This document shows, one piece after another, positions 43,270 to 52,143 of a stretch of DNA of 64,000 bases. The position numbers were made by a program, and so were the translations under genes. Origin of the DNA: Pseudoxanthomonas japonensis. GTDB lineage: Bacteria; Pseudomonadota; Gammaproteobacteria; Xanthomonadales; Xanthomonadaceae. The stretch is taken from the NCBI RefSeq assembly GCF_010093445.1, contig NZ_PDWW01000001.1, forward strand, positions 124,001-188,000, given 5' to 3'. Within the stretch, counting starts at the first letter, position 1. Each line of letters begins with the position of its first letter. The notes beneath the pieces are model-generated. The model did not search any database. It was not told where the DNA came from and was given only the letters and a program-made list of their open reading frames with translations.

Positions 43270-44967
43270 ATGTCCCGCAAGTTGATGCTGGTGCTTGCCA
43301 CCGCGGCCGCCCTGGCCGCGTGCAAGCAAGAATCCGCGGCCCCGGCGCCCGAGGCAGCCACGCCGCCCGCCGCCGCCCACACCTTCACCGCCGACATCAC
43401 CGAGGGCGACTTCGCCGACATGGTGAACACCCTGGCGTCCGACGAGTTCGAAGGCCGCGCGCCCGGTTCGGTCGGCGAAGAGAAAACCGCCAACTATCTC
43501 GAAGCGCAGATGAAGCGCATCGGCCTGCAGCCGGGCAACAACGGCAGCTACTTCCAGGACGTGCCGATGGTGGAGACCACCGCCGACGAGGCCGCGACCA
43601 CGCTGTCGCTGACCACCTCGACCGGCAAGCGCGACCTGAAGTTCGGCACCGACTACGTGATCGGTACCCGTACCGGCCAGACCGACGTCAAGCTGGATGC
43701 CAGCGACCTGATCTTCGTCGGCTACGGCGTGGATGCGCCAGAGCAGCAGTGGAACGACTACGCCGGCCAGGACTGGACCGGCAAGACCGTGGTGATGTTC
43801 GTCAACGATCCGGGCTTCCACAGCAAGGACGAGACGCTGTTCGGCGGCAACCGCATGACCTACTACGGGCGCTGGACGTACAAGTTCGAAGAGGCCGCAC
43901 GCAAGGGGGCTGCCGCCGCGCTGATCGTCCACGACACCGATGGCGCCAGCTATGGCTGGGACGTAGTGAAGAATTCGTGGGCCGGCCCGCAGTACGACCT
44001 GCCGGCCAAGGACGATCCGGAGAAGCGCATCCCGCTGCAGGGCTGGCTGAGTGCCGAAGCCGCCAAGCAGCTGTTCGCCGATGCCGGCCTCGATCTTGAG
44101 GCCGCCTACGCCAACGCCGGCAAGCGCGGCTTCAAGCCGGTGCCCCTGAAGGCGAAGGCATCCGTGGCGCTGAAGAGCAGCATCACCGAGAAGACCTCGC
44201 GCAACGTCATCGGCGTACTGCCGGGCACCAGCAAGCCCGACGAGGCCGTGCTGTACATGGCCCACTGGGACCACCTGGGCAAGCACGAAGGCGAAGAAGG
44301 CGACAACATCTACAACGGCGCCGTCGACAACGCGACCGGCGTGGCCGGCATCCTCGAGATCGCCGAAGCCTTCGCCCACCAGGATCCGAAGCCGGCGCGC
44401 TCGGTGGTGTTCGTGGCGGTGACGCTGGAGGAATCCGGCCTGCTCGGCTCCAAGTACTACGTCGCGCACCCGACCTTCCCGCTCAACAAGATCGCCGGCG
44501 TGATCAACCTCGACGCGATGAGCGTCGGCGGCAAGTCGCGCGACTTCGTCGTCACCGGCAAGGGCAACTCCGAACTGGAAGACATGCTGAAGGTCTACGC
44601 CGACCAGCAGGGCCGCGTGCTCGCCGAGGAAGGCAACCCGGCCGGTGGCTACTACTTCCGCAGCGACCACTTCAACTTCGCCAAGGCCGGCGTGCCCGCG
44701 CTGTATGCCAAGGGCGGCAACGACCTGCTGGACGGCGGCGTGGAAGCCGGCAAGGCGGCCAGCGAGGAGTACGCCAAGCGTTACCACCAGGCCAGCGACG
44801 AAGTGCACGACGGCTGGAAGCTGGACGGCGTGGTGCAGGACCTGCAGGCGCTGTACGGCGTCGGCAAGGACCTGGCCGTCGAGGACACGTGGCCGAACTG
44901 GTACGAAGGCAACCCCTTCAAGGCCGCGCGCGACACGATGATGAAGGCGGAGCCGGCGAAGAAGTAA
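43270..44967 (+). CDS. M28 family metallopeptidase lipoprotein
   Basis: 565 residues. Lipoprotein signal LAAC (Cys18). N-terminal catalytic segment with LASDEFEGRAPGSVGEEKTA, a protease-associated insert (about 135-290), then the di-zinc M28 core: His332 in AHWDHLG, Asp353 in GAVDNATGVAG, Glu387-Glu388 in TLEESGLLGS, NLDAMS and SDHFNFAKAGVPAL with the last His. All ligands are present, so an active aminopeptidase is likely. A -10-like TAGAAT (43237-43242) and a GGGATTCC/GGAATCCC palindrome precede the start. Confidence 0.92.
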   Translation: MSRKLMLVLATAAALAACKQESAAPAPEAATPPAAAHTFTADITEGDFADMVNTLASDEFEGRAPGSVGEEKTANYLEAQMKRIGLQPGNNGSYFQDVPMVETTADEAATTLSLTTSTGKRDLKFGTDYVIGTRTGQTDVKLDASDLIFVGYGVDAPEQQWNDYAGQDWTGKTVVMFVNDPGFHSKDETLFGGNRMTYYGRWTYKFEEAARKGAAAALIVHDTDGASYGWDVVKNSWAGPQYDLPAKDDPEKRIPLQGWLSAEAAKQLFADAGLDLEAAYANAGKRGFKPVPLKAKASVALKSSITEKTSRNVIGVLPGTSKPDEAVLYMAHWDHLGKHEGEEGDNIYNGAVDNATGVAGILEIAEAFAHQDPKPARSVVFVAVTLEESGLLGSKYYVAHPTFPLNKIAGVINLDAMSVGGKSRDFVVTGKGNSELEDMLKVYADQQGRVLAEEGNPAGGYYFRSDHFNFAKAGVPALYAKGGNDLLDGGVEAGKAASEEYAKRYHQASDEVHDGWKLDGVVQDLQALYGVGKDLAVEDTWPNWYEGNPFKAARDTMMKAEPAKK

Positions 44968-44991
44968 GCCGACGGTTCCGATGAGATACGG

Positions 44992-45016
44992 AAACGGCGC
45001 CGAGAGGCGCCGTTTT
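44992..45016 (+). terminator. Rho-independent terminator of the M28 gene
   Basis: AAACGGCGCC-GAGA-GGCGCCGTTT stem followed by TCTGTTTCTTC. 24 bases after the stop codon. Confidence 0.85.
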
Positions 45017-45021
45017 CTGTT

Positions 45022-45208
45022 TCTTCTCCCCGCTTGCGGGGAGAGGTGCCCGGCAGGGCAGATGAGGGGCGAGCGCAATGGTGTTCCGCGCAATGTCTCT
45101 CCGCCCTCATCGAACTCGGCAATGCGAGCGCGCAGATTCAAGATGATGCCTCCGCTCTCCCCTCACCCGCCCTTCGGGCACCCTCTCCCCGCTGCGCAGG
45201 GAGAGGGC
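45022..45208. repeat. Long family F palindrome copy
   Basis: Starts TTCTCCCCGCTTGCGGGGAG, has GGTGCCCGGCAGGGCAGATGAGGGG, and ends CTCACCCGCCCTTCGGGCACC then CCTCTCCCCGCTGCGCAGGGAG. Fills most of the 300-base gap before the MAPEG gene. Confidence 0.85.
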
Positions 45209-45271
45209 AACCGCCCATGGACGCCTTGCCGCCGTACGCACTACCCTGCGCCCTCCTCGGAGGGAAAATTC

Positions 45272-45664
45272 ATGTCGATCGCTTACTGGTGCATCCTGCT
45301 CACCGCCCTGCTGCCCTACCTGTGGGTCTTCATCGCCAAGCGTTCCGGCGAGCGCTACAACAACCGGAACCCGCGTGCGTGGGTGGCCAAGCAGGAGGGC
45401 AACTACAAGGTGCAGCGCGCCAACGCCGCGCACCTCAACGGCTTCGAAGCGTTCCCCGCATTCGTGGCCGGCGTGCTGATGGCGCAGCTGGCAGGCGTGC
45501 CGGCAGACACCGTCACGCAACTGGCCATCGGCTTCGTGGTGGCGCGAGTGCTGCATGGCGTGTTCTACCTCGCCGACAAGCACACGCTGCGGAGTCTCTC
45601 GTGGCTGGTCGGCATGCTGTGCGCCGCGGCGCTCATGGTGCTGGCGGCGATGCGGGTGGCGTGA
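45272..45664 (+). CDS. MAPEG family membrane protein
   Basis: 130 residues from ATG 45272 with GGAGGG upstream. Four membrane helices. MAPEG features: N-terminal helix LLPYLWVFIAKRSG, then RANAAHLNGFEAFPAFVAGVL (R-x-x-x-A-x-x-N-x-x-E-x-x-P) and ARVLHGVFYLADKHTLRSLSW (R-x-x-H-x-x-x-Y). The family covers glutathione- and eicosanoid-related enzymes; bacterial members mostly have no known substrate. The preceding 100 bases are a repeat, so it probably has its own promoter. Confidence 0.88.
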   Translation: MSIAYWCILLTALLPYLWVFIAKRSGERYNNRNPRAWVAKQEGNYKVQRANAAHLNGFEAFPAFVAGVLMAQLAGVPADTVTQLAIGFVVARVLHGVFYLADKHTLRSLSWLVGMLCAAALMVLAAMRVA

Positions 45665-45683
45665 GGCAACCTGCAGGATCGGA

Positions 45684-45750
45684 TGTGGGAGCGACGTAAG
45701 TCGCGATGAGGCGTTACTGGTGGCCTATCGCGACTTACGTCGCTCCCACA
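45684..45750. repeat. Family B palindrome copy 3, covarying variant
   Basis: TGTGGGAGCGACGTAAGTCG and CGACTTACGTCGCTCCCACA. The arm base change (CAGTCG to AAGTCG) is matched by the opposite arm (CGACTG to CGACTT). Confidence 0.88.
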
Positions 45751-45775
45751 CCTGTCACCGCGCCCCATGGATCAG

Positions 45776-46504
45776 CTACCTCAAATCCCCTTCCCACCCG
45801 AACAGCGCATACGCCTTCACGAACTCCGCATCCAGCGGCGCGACTGCCTCGATACGCTCGCCGGTCGACGGATGCGGGAACGACAGCCGCACCGCGTGCA
45901 GCAGCATGCGATGCACGCCGTGCATGCGGAAGTTCCGGTTGTGGCGGCCGTCGCCGTGGCTGGTGTCGCCGATCAGGTGATGGAACGCGTGCTTCAGGTG
46001 CCGGCGGATCTGGCGGAAGCGGCCGGTTTCCGGCTGGCAACGCAGCAGCGCATAGCGTGAGGTCTTGAAGTCGCCCGATGGCAACGGCAGATCTCCGGTC
46101 GCCAGGCGCACGAAGCGCGTCAGCGCCGGCTTCTTCTCCGGCTTGCCGGGGCCGCCATCGATGGGATGGTCGACGATGAAATCCGGCTCCGGCCAGCCGC
46201 GGCATATCGCCAGGTAATCCTTCTCCACCTCGCGCGACATCAGCACCTTGCCCAGCGTGGACGCGCTGTCCCGGTCGAAGGCCACCAGCAGGCAGCCGCT
46301 GGTGGCGCGGTCGAGGCGGTGGATCAGGAAGATCGGCTTGCCGAACTGCGCGCGCAGGCGGTCGGCGACGAAGTCGGTCTCGCCGCGCGCCAGCTTGCTG
46401 TCGTGCGCCATCACGCCCGCGGGCTTGTTGACCACCGCGATCTGCGCATCGGCGTACAGCACGGGCAATGCGCCGTCGTCCATGTTCGTCTCACCGTAAT
46501 CCAT
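45776..46504 (-). CDS. RluA-family pseudouridine synthase (TruC-like)
   Basis: 242 residues from ATG 46504 with GGAAAGG upstream; the longer frame is antisense to the M16 gene. Catalytic Asp65 lies in IHRLDRATSGCLL. Also VVNKPAGVMAH, REVEKDYLAICRGWP and GRFRQIRRHLKHAFHHLIGD. No S4 domain, and the length near 240-260 suits TruC, which modifies U65 of tRNA; other RluA subgroups are possible. Divergent from the M16 peptidase gene with 82 bases between. Confidence 0.85.
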   Translation of the reverse strand: MDYGETNMDDGALPVLYADAQIAVVNKPAGVMAHDSKLARGETDFVADRLRAQFGKPIFLIHRLDRATSGCLLVAFDRDSASTLGKVLMSREVEKDYLAICRGWPEPDFIVDHPIDGGPGKPEKKPALTRFVRLATGDLPLPSGDFKTSRYALLRCQPETGRFRQIRRHLKHAFHHLIGDTSHGDGRHNRNFRMHGVHRMLLHAVRLSFPHPSTGERIEAVAPLDAEFVKAYALFGWEGDLR

Positions 46505-46586
46505 GAATCGACCTTTCCTGCAAATCTGCGAAACTCGCGGTTCGCCGCATGCGATGGACGCCCGCGGCCCTGATGGAGGATGGTGG

Positions 46587-49379
46587 ATGAAGTCACCCCG
46601 TTTCATTGTCGCACTCGGACTGGCCGTCACGCTGGCCCTGGGCACCCCGCTGTCGCTGCAGGCGCAGGCCGCGCTGCCGAAGGGCATTGCCGCCGGCCCC
46701 AGCATCGAGGGCATCAGCGAGTACACCCTGGCCAACGGCCTGCGCGTGCTGCTGTTCCCCGACGCCACCAAGCCCACCGTCACGGTGAACCTGGTCTACC
46801 AGGTGGGCTCGGTGCACGAGAACTACGGCGAGACCGGCATGGCGCACCTGCTGGAGCACCTGCTGTTCAAGGGCACGCCCACGCAGTCCGACATCAGCGG
46901 CGAGATGAAGAAGCGCGGCATCGACTTCAACGCCACCACCGGGCTGGACCGCACCAACTACTTCGCTTCGTTCCCGGCCAACACCGACACCCTGGACTGG
47001 GTGCTGAAGATGGAAGCCGACCGCATGGTCCATTCCAACGTCGCGAAGAAGGACCTCGACAGCGAAATGACCGTAGTGCGCAACGAACTGGAAGCCGGTG
47101 AGAACAACCCCGGCGGTGTGCTGTTCCAGCGCATCCGTTCCACCGCGTTCCTGTGGCACAACTACGGCAACACCACCATCGGTGCGCGCAGCGACGTGGA
47201 AGGCGTGCCGATCGACAAGCTGCAGGCGTTCTACCGCCAGTGGTACCAGCCGGACAACGCAACCCTGATCGTCGCCGGCCGTGTCGAACCCGCCGACGTG
47301 CTGGCGCGCATCGCGCGCCACTTCGGCCCGCTGAAGAAGCCGACGCGCGCGTTGCCGCGCTTCTACACGGTCGAGCCCGCGCAGGACGGCGAGCGCGAGG
47401 TCACCGTGCGCCGCGTCGGCAACCTTCGCCTGGTCGCCGCCGCCTACCATGTGCCCGCTGTCGCGCATGCCGACAACGCGCCGCTGGCCGTGCTGGCGAA
47501 CGTGCTGGGCCACACGCCGGGCGGCCGCCTGCACAAGGCGCTGGTTGAAGGCAAGTTGGCGGCCGGCAGCGGTGCCAACAGTGAATCCATGCGCGACCCC
47601 GGCCTGCTGACCGCCGTCGCCGTCATTCCCGCCGATGGCGATGCGAAGAAGACCGAAGCCGAACTGCTGAAGCAGGTCGAACAGATCGCCGCACAGCCGA
47701 TCACGCAGCAGGAAGTGGACGAAGCCAAGCAGCGCATCGGCAACGCCTACGACCTGTACTTCACCGACGTCAATGCGGTCGGCATGGGCCTGTCGGAATT
47801 CCAGTCCGCCGGCGACTGGCGCCTGCTGTTCACCAGCCGCGATGCCATCGAGAAGGTCACCGCCGCCGACGTCAACCGCGTCGCCACCGCCTACCTGAAG
47901 TCGAGCAACCGCACCCTGGGTCGCTTCATCCCCAGCGACACGCCCGAGCGTGTGGAGATTCCCGCCGCGCCCGCCGTCGCCACGCTGGTGGACGGCTACA
48001 CCGGCCGCGCCGCGGTCAGCGCGGGCGAGCAGTTCGATCCCTCGCCGCAGAACATCGAAGCGCGCACGCAGACCTTCACCCTGGGCAAGGCGCTGCGCGT
48101 GTCGCTGCTGCCGAAGAAGACGCGCGGCGGCACGGTGATCGTCGACGCCAACTTCCGCTTCGCCGATGAGGCCGCACTGACCGGTCGTGAAGGCGCGGCC
48201 GGCATGGCCGGTGCGATGCTGATGCGCGGCAGCACGACGATGACGCGCACGCAGATCGATCAGCGGCTGGAGCAGCTGAAGACGCAGGGCACCATCAGCG
48301 GCAGCCTGCAGGGGGCGGCGATCGGCCTGCAGACCCGGCGCGAGCACCTGGCCGACGCGCTGGCGCTGGCCGCCGACGTGCTGCGCCACCCGGCCTTCCC
48401 GCAGGACGAGTTCGAACAGCTGCGCGTGCAGGCACTGACCGGCATGGAGGCGTCACGGCAGGAACCGGGCGCGATCGCCGGCCGGGCGTTGGCGCAGTCC
48501 TTCGACCCGTGGCCGGCCGGCCACCCGTTGCGCAACCGCACGCTGGACGAGTCCATCGCGATGATGAAGGCGCTGAAGCTGGACGACGTGCGCGCCTTCC
48601 ACCGCGATCTCTACGGCACGTCCGAAGGCGAGATCGCCATCGTCGGCGACTTCAATCCCGTCGCCGTGCGCGCGCAGCTGGAACAGCTGTTCGTCGGCTG
48701 GCAGGCCGGCACGCCTTACGCCTCCATCGACACGCGCTACACGGACGTCGCCGCGAAGCAGCAGCGCTTCGAAACGCCGGACAAGCCCAACGCCGTGCTG
48801 CTGGCGCGGCAGAACCTGTCGCTGCGCGTGACCGATGCGGACTACCCCGCGATGATCGTCGCCAACCGCATCTTCGGCGGCGGCGCGCTGAAGTCGCGCC
48901 TGGGCGACCGCATCCGCCAGCAGGAAGGCCTCAGCTACGGCGTCTCCAGCGGCATCCGCGCCGACGACAGTCGCAGCGGCCAGGACGATGCCGGCAGTTT
49001 CACCGTGCAGGCCATCGCTGCGCCGGAGAACATGGCCAAGGTCGAAGCGCTGGTGCGCGAGGAGCTGGACAAGCTGCTGAAGGACGGCATCACCGCCGAG
49101 GAGCTGAAGGACGCCGTGGCCGGCACGCTGACCGAACGCCAGCAGGCCCGCGCCGAGGACGGCACCATCGCCGGCATGCTGACCGACCAGCTCTACTTCG
49201 GCCGCAACATGCAGTTCACCGCCGACCTGGACGCGAAGTACGCGGCCCTGACGCGCGAGCAGGTCAACGCAGCGATCCGCAAGCATCTGAAGGCGGACGC
49301 GCTGAGCGTGTTCGTGGCGGGCGACTTCGCGAAGAAGGCGACGAGTGCGCCTGCCGCGGCACCGGGAGCGACTCCATGA
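46587..49379 (+). CDS. M16 zinc metallopeptidase, two-domain, exported
   Basis: 930 residues from ATG 46587 (GGAGG upstream). Signal peptide ends near LQAQA. First M16 domain about 45-260 with the inverted zinc motif HLLEH (87-91) in GMAHLLEHLLFKGT and the glutamate-bearing helix ELEAGENNP; second, non-catalytic half about 520-900 with FRFADEAALTGREGAAGM and RIFGGGALKSRLGDRIRQQ. Periplasmic insulinase-like peptidase. Overlaps the next small gene by four bases (ATGA). Confidence 0.94.
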   Translation: MKSPRFIVALGLAVTLALGTPLSLQAQAALPKGIAAGPSIEGISEYTLANGLRVLLFPDATKPTVTVNLVYQVGSVHENYGETGMAHLLEHLLFKGTPTQSDISGEMKKRGIDFNATTGLDRTNYFASFPANTDTLDWVLKMEADRMVHSNVAKKDLDSEMTVVRNELEAGENNPGGVLFQRIRSTAFLWHNYGNTTIGARSDVEGVPIDKLQAFYRQWYQPDNATLIVAGRVEPADVLARIARHFGPLKKPTRALPRFYTVEPAQDGEREVTVRRVGNLRLVAAAYHVPAVAHADNAPLAVLANVLGHTPGGRLHKALVEGKLAAGSGANSESMRDPGLLTAVAVIPADGDAKKTEAELLKQVEQIAAQPITQQEVDEAKQRIGNAYDLYFTDVNAVGMGLSEFQSAGDWRLLFTSRDAIEKVTAADVNRVATAYLKSSNRTLGRFIPSDTPERVEIPAAPAVATLVDGYTGRAAVSAGEQFDPSPQNIEARTQTFTLGKALRVSLLPKKTRGGTVIVDANFRFADEAALTGREGAAGMAGAMLMRGSTTMTRTQIDQRLEQLKTQGTISGSLQGAAIGLQTRREHLADALALAADVLRHPAFPQDEFEQLRVQALTGMEASRQEPGAIAGRALAQSFDPWPAGHPLRNRTLDESIAMMKALKLDDVRAFHRDLYGTSEGEIAIVGDFNPVAVRAQLEQLFVGWQAGTPYASIDTRYTDVAAKQQRFETPDKPNAVLLARQNLSLRVTDADYPAMIVANRIFGGGALKSRLGDRIRQQEGLSYGVSSGIRADDSRSGQDDAGSFTVQAIAAPENMAKVEALVREELDKLLKDGITAEELKDAVAGTLTERQQARAEDGTIAGMLTDQLYFGRNMQFTADLDAKYAALTREQVNAAIRKHLKADALSVFVAGDFAKKATSAPAAAPGATP

Positions 49380-49651
49380 GCCAGCATCAGGATGCGAAAC
49401 AGCAGGCGGCCCTCGCCCGCTGGCAGAAGATCCGCGACCAGGGGCCGCTGCGCTTCATCGTGTACCGCGGCATGCTCGGCTGGGGCCTCATCACGGCCGT
49501 GCTGTGGTGCGGACTGATGATGGTGTTCACCGAACGCGAGTTCCTGCCGCTGCTGACCGCGGCGCTGATCGGCTTCCCCATCGGCGGCCTGGTCTGGGGT
49601 GGGGCGATGTGGTTCATGGCGGAAAAGCACCGCGAGCGATCAGAGCGCTGA
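49376..49651 (+). CDS. Small membrane protein, unknown
   Basis: 91 residues; ATG overlaps the M16 stop by four bases. N-terminal soluble 30 residues (MSQHQDAKQQAALARWQKIR), then two membrane helices (about 32-52 and 57-80) and a basic tail KHRERSER. Not recognised; coupling to the M16 peptidase suggests a role in the same process. A hairpin ACGGCCCC/GGGGCCGT with a T-rich tail (49687-49712) follows and may be its terminator. Confidence 0.75.
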   Translation: MSQHQDAKQQAALARWQKIRDQGPLRFIVYRGMLGWGLITAVLWCGLMMVFTEREFLPLLTAALIGFPIGGLVWGGAMWFMAEKHRERSER

Positions 49652-49686
49652 CGAAACGAACGCCCGATGGTTCACTGCATCGACGA

Positions 49687-49712
49687 CGGCCCCGCGAGGG
49701 GCCGTTGTTGTT
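49687..49712 (+). terminator. Probable terminator after the M16 pair
   Basis: ACGGCCCC-GCGA-GGGGCCGT hairpin then TGTTGTT. T-rich but not a pure T run. Lies in a 328-base gene-free stretch otherwise holding the repeats at 49766 and 49877. Confidence 0.6.
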
Positions 49713-49765
49713 CGTGCCGCATGCGCGGATGTTCCCCTCGCGCTGCCGGAAACCCCTTTATCACC

Positions 49766-49830
49766 GTGGGAGCGACGTCAGTCGCGATGAAGCATTACCG
49801 ATAACCCATCGCGACTGACGTCGCTCCCAC
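49766..49830. repeat. Family B palindrome copy 4
   Basis: GTGGGAGCGACGTCAGTCGC and GCGACTGACGTCGCTCCCAC arms in perfect complement over at least 20 bases. Confidence 0.88.
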
Positions 49831-49876
49831 AAGGACCTCCTGCCGCACCTGATCATCACGATGCGTCGAGCGTCAT

Positions 49877-49904
49877 CTCCTTGCCCCGTGCAACGGGGAG
49901 AAGG
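49877..49904. repeat. Partial family F hairpin
   Basis: CTCCTTGCCCCGTGCAACGG then GGAGAAGG: a single hairpin of the family F type, between copy 4 of family B and the EEP gene. Confidence 0.55.
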
Positions 49905-49979
49905 GACGGCATGGCAGCCCCATCGCTCTCATATCGAGTCCTGCGCGCGGGGCTCCGGGCCCGGTCCGGACCGCCGGTC

Positions 49980-50819
49980 TCACGGCAAACGCAGCGTCAC
50001 CACCAGCGGAAAATGGTCGGAGGGATAGCGGCCGTTCCACCGCGTCGTCACCGACGCGACTGATTCCAGTTGCACGCCACGCACGAAGATCCAGTCGATG
50101 CGCTTGTCGGCGTTGCCGGTGAACCCGTGGAACGTGGCCTCGCTACCGTCCACGCGCGGCGCGGTGGTCCACGCATCCTGCAGCGTGCGCGCCAGCACTA
50201 CATGCACCTCGCTGTCTGGCGTGGTGTTGAAGTCGCCCGTCAGTACCACCGGAATGCCGGGCGGCAATGTGGCCAGATACGCGGCGATGGCGTTCGCACC
50301 CTTCACGCGTGCGGCCTCGTCCTGTTCGCGATACGGCAGGTGGGTGTTGAGCAGGTAGAAGCGCTTGCCGTCGCTGCGACGCTCAAACAGTGCCCACGTC
50401 ACCATGCGCGGATACAGATGGTGCCAGGTGATGCTGCCGGGCACGTCGGGCGTGTCCGACAGCCAGAAGTCGCCCGATTCGATCACCGCCAGGCGATCGC
50501 TCCGGTAGAACACGCCCATGTGCTCACCGCCGCCATCGGCATCGCGCCCGCGACCGAACCAGGCGTACTGCGGCAGCTCGCGCGCGAGGTAATCCGCCTG
50601 CGACTTCACCAGCTCCTGTAGGCCGATCACGTCGGGCGCCTGCTCGCGCAGCATCTCCACCGCCAGCGGCTTGCGCGTCTCCCAGTAGTCGGGACCATCG
50701 CTTTCCACCGGCAGGCGGATGTTGAAGCTCATGAGGCGCAACGGCGTGTCGGCCGCCATCGCCGGCATGCTGGCAGCGGCCAGGATCGTTCCGATCAGGA
50801 GGGAGCGCAGCAGGGACAT
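49980..50819 (-). CDS. Exported endonuclease/exonuclease/phosphatase family protein
   Basis: 279 residues from ATG 50819 (GGAAG upstream). Signal peptide ends at MAADT. EEP fold motifs in order: LRLMSFNIRLP, PDVIGLQELVKSQ (metal Glu), WALFERRSDGKRFYLLNTHLP (Asn-His), VVLTGDFNTTPDS (Asp-Asn) and SDHFPLVVTL (Asp-His). Closest in layout to metal-dependent phosphodiesterases of the DNase-I-like group; substrate unknown. Divergent from the unknown secreted gene 80 bases away. Confidence 0.9.
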   Translation of the reverse strand: MSLLRSLLIGTILAAASMPAMAADTPLRLMSFNIRLPVESDGPDYWETRKPLAVEMLREQAPDVIGLQELVKSQADYLARELPQYAWFGRGRDADGGGEHMGVFYRSDRLAVIESGDFWLSDTPDVPGSITWHHLYPRMVTWALFERRSDGKRFYLLNTHLPYREQDEAARVKGANAIAAYLATLPPGIPVVLTGDFNTTPDSEVHVVLARTLQDAWTTAPRVDGSEATFHGFTGNADKRIDWIFVRGVQLESVASVTTRWNGRYPSDHFPLVVTLRLP

Positions 50820-50899
50820 GACGGTCTTCCGATTCGACTCGCGCCAGTATAGGAACTGCGGTAACGTCGCGCTCCATCGGGGAGAGCAGGAGTTCGAGC

Positions 50900-51733
50900 A
50901 TGCAGGGAATGAAGTGCATCGCCATCCGCGCCATGTGGCTGCTGTCTGCCTTCGCATGCGCCCCATTGGCCGTGGCGCAGGAAGACACACCGCCTCGGAT
51001 GGACGACGCGCAGATCGCGCAGGCCATCCTCGATGCGGAGGCGACAGGTCGCGCGATCTACCTGCATGACCAGGCGGCCGCGGTCGCCTCCGACGCCGTG
51101 ATGGAAAACAAGGCATTCCGGCAGGACGGCAAGCAGGGGCGTCTGGGCGGCTGGATCACGGAGCAGCGGGATGCGGGCATCGTGGTGACCTTCCTGAGCA
51201 GCGACGCGGAGCCGCGTGCGCGCTATCGCGTGACGGTGGACAGCGAGGGGAGCGTCATCGGCGACATAGAGGCATTGGCCGAATCCACTGCGCTGACACC
51301 TCATGAGCTCGGTGCCGCGCGTGCGCGCAACACGGCCGCCACCGCGGAGTTCGCTCCCTGTTCGCGCAGCTACAACACCGTGGTGTTGCCCGACCTGCGG
51401 GAAGGCGGCGGCTGGATCGCCTACCTGCTGCCGGGAACGACGAAGCAAGGCATCGTGCCGGTCGGCGGCAGCTACCGGCTCGATCTGGATGCCACCGGAG
51501 AAAGGATCCTGAAGCAGCGCGGCTTCACGCGCAGCTGCATCGTGCTGGAAAGTCCCCGCGACAGCGTCGGAATGATGATCACGCACCTCCTCGACCCCGT
51601 GCCGACGGAAGTGCATGTGTTCTGGAGCCTGTGGGCCGGCAAGCCGATGTATGTCGGAACCTCTGCCGGCCTGTGGAAGATCGAGGATGGCCAGGTGACG
51701 ATGACGTCGCGCCGCGAGGAGAAAAGCCAGTGA
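50900..51733 (+). CDS. Unknown exported protein (277 residues)
   Basis: ATG 50900 has AGGAG seven bases upstream. Signal peptide (about 1-26, cleavage near AVAQE). The mature part has DAEATGRAIYLHDQAAAVASDAV, two Cys (EFAPCSRSYN and FTRSCIVLE) that could form a disulfide, and a C-terminal PTEVHVFWSLWAGKPMYVGT region. No family recognised. Stop overlaps a GTG start of the next gene (GTGA), so the two appear coupled. Confidence 0.75.
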   Translation: MQGMKCIAIRAMWLLSAFACAPLAVAQEDTPPRMDDAQIAQAILDAEATGRAIYLHDQAAAVASDAVMENKAFRQDGKQGRLGGWITEQRDAGIVVTFLSSDAEPRARYRVTVDSEGSVIGDIEALAESTALTPHELGAARARNTAATAEFAPCSRSYNTVVLPDLREGGGWIAYLLPGTTKQGIVPVGGSYRLDLDATGERILKQRGFTRSCIVLESPRDSVGMMITHLLDPVPTEVHVFWSLWAGKPMYVGTSAGLWKIEDGQVTMTSRREEKSQ

Positions 51734-52119
51734 CGGCGCCGTCGCTGCTGGTGGCCGTCCTCGCCCTTTCTCCGGGTGCGGACAACCGTTTCCCACATAC
51801 GGTACCGCCCCTTGAAGTCTCTCCGGATCCTATCGGCGACTGTGCGCGCTGGCGACTCAAGCCGTTCGTCAATCCGTACGGCATCCAACAGCTGTGGCCA
51901 CTGGTGGAAGCGCCATCCCAGGAGCTGATGCTGGCGCAGGAGCGGCCTTTGTCGGATACCGGGGAGGTCGCGGATGGCTATGCACACTTCGTGCATATCG
52001 ATGCCGCCGCACGCGCGGTATACGTGATCGAACAGGGCGGCTTCGCCGGCACCACCAAGGTATATGGGCCGTTGCCGCTGCCCCGCTGCACGCCGTCCAT
52101 CGAGACACCACAGCGCTGA
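51730..52119 (+). CDS. Unknown small protein coupled to the secreted 277-residue protein
   Basis: 129 residues if GTG 51730 is used; it overlaps the stop of the upstream gene by four bases. N-terminal VTAPSLLVAVLALSPGAD may be a weak signal peptide. Two Cys (GDCARWRLKPF and PRCTPS) again suggest a periplasmic disulfide. No family recognised. Similar style (YVIEQGGFAGTTKVYGPLPL) to the upstream protein's C-terminal region is only a loose impression. Converges on the PfpI gene. Confidence 0.55.
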   Translation: MTAPSLLVAVLALSPGADNRFPHTVPPLEVSPDPIGDCARWRLKPFVNPYGIQQLWPLVEAPSQELMLAQERPLSDTGEVADGYAHFVHIDAAARAVYVIEQGGFAGTTKVYGPLPLPRCTPSIETPQR

Positions 52120-52143
52120 CGGCCGCGGTGTCCGCGGCGCGGA

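Noticed and set aside
42427-45141. 904-codon open frame on the minus strand
   Set aside because: Antisense to the VNGSI and M28 genes, both of which have signal peptides and clear motifs.
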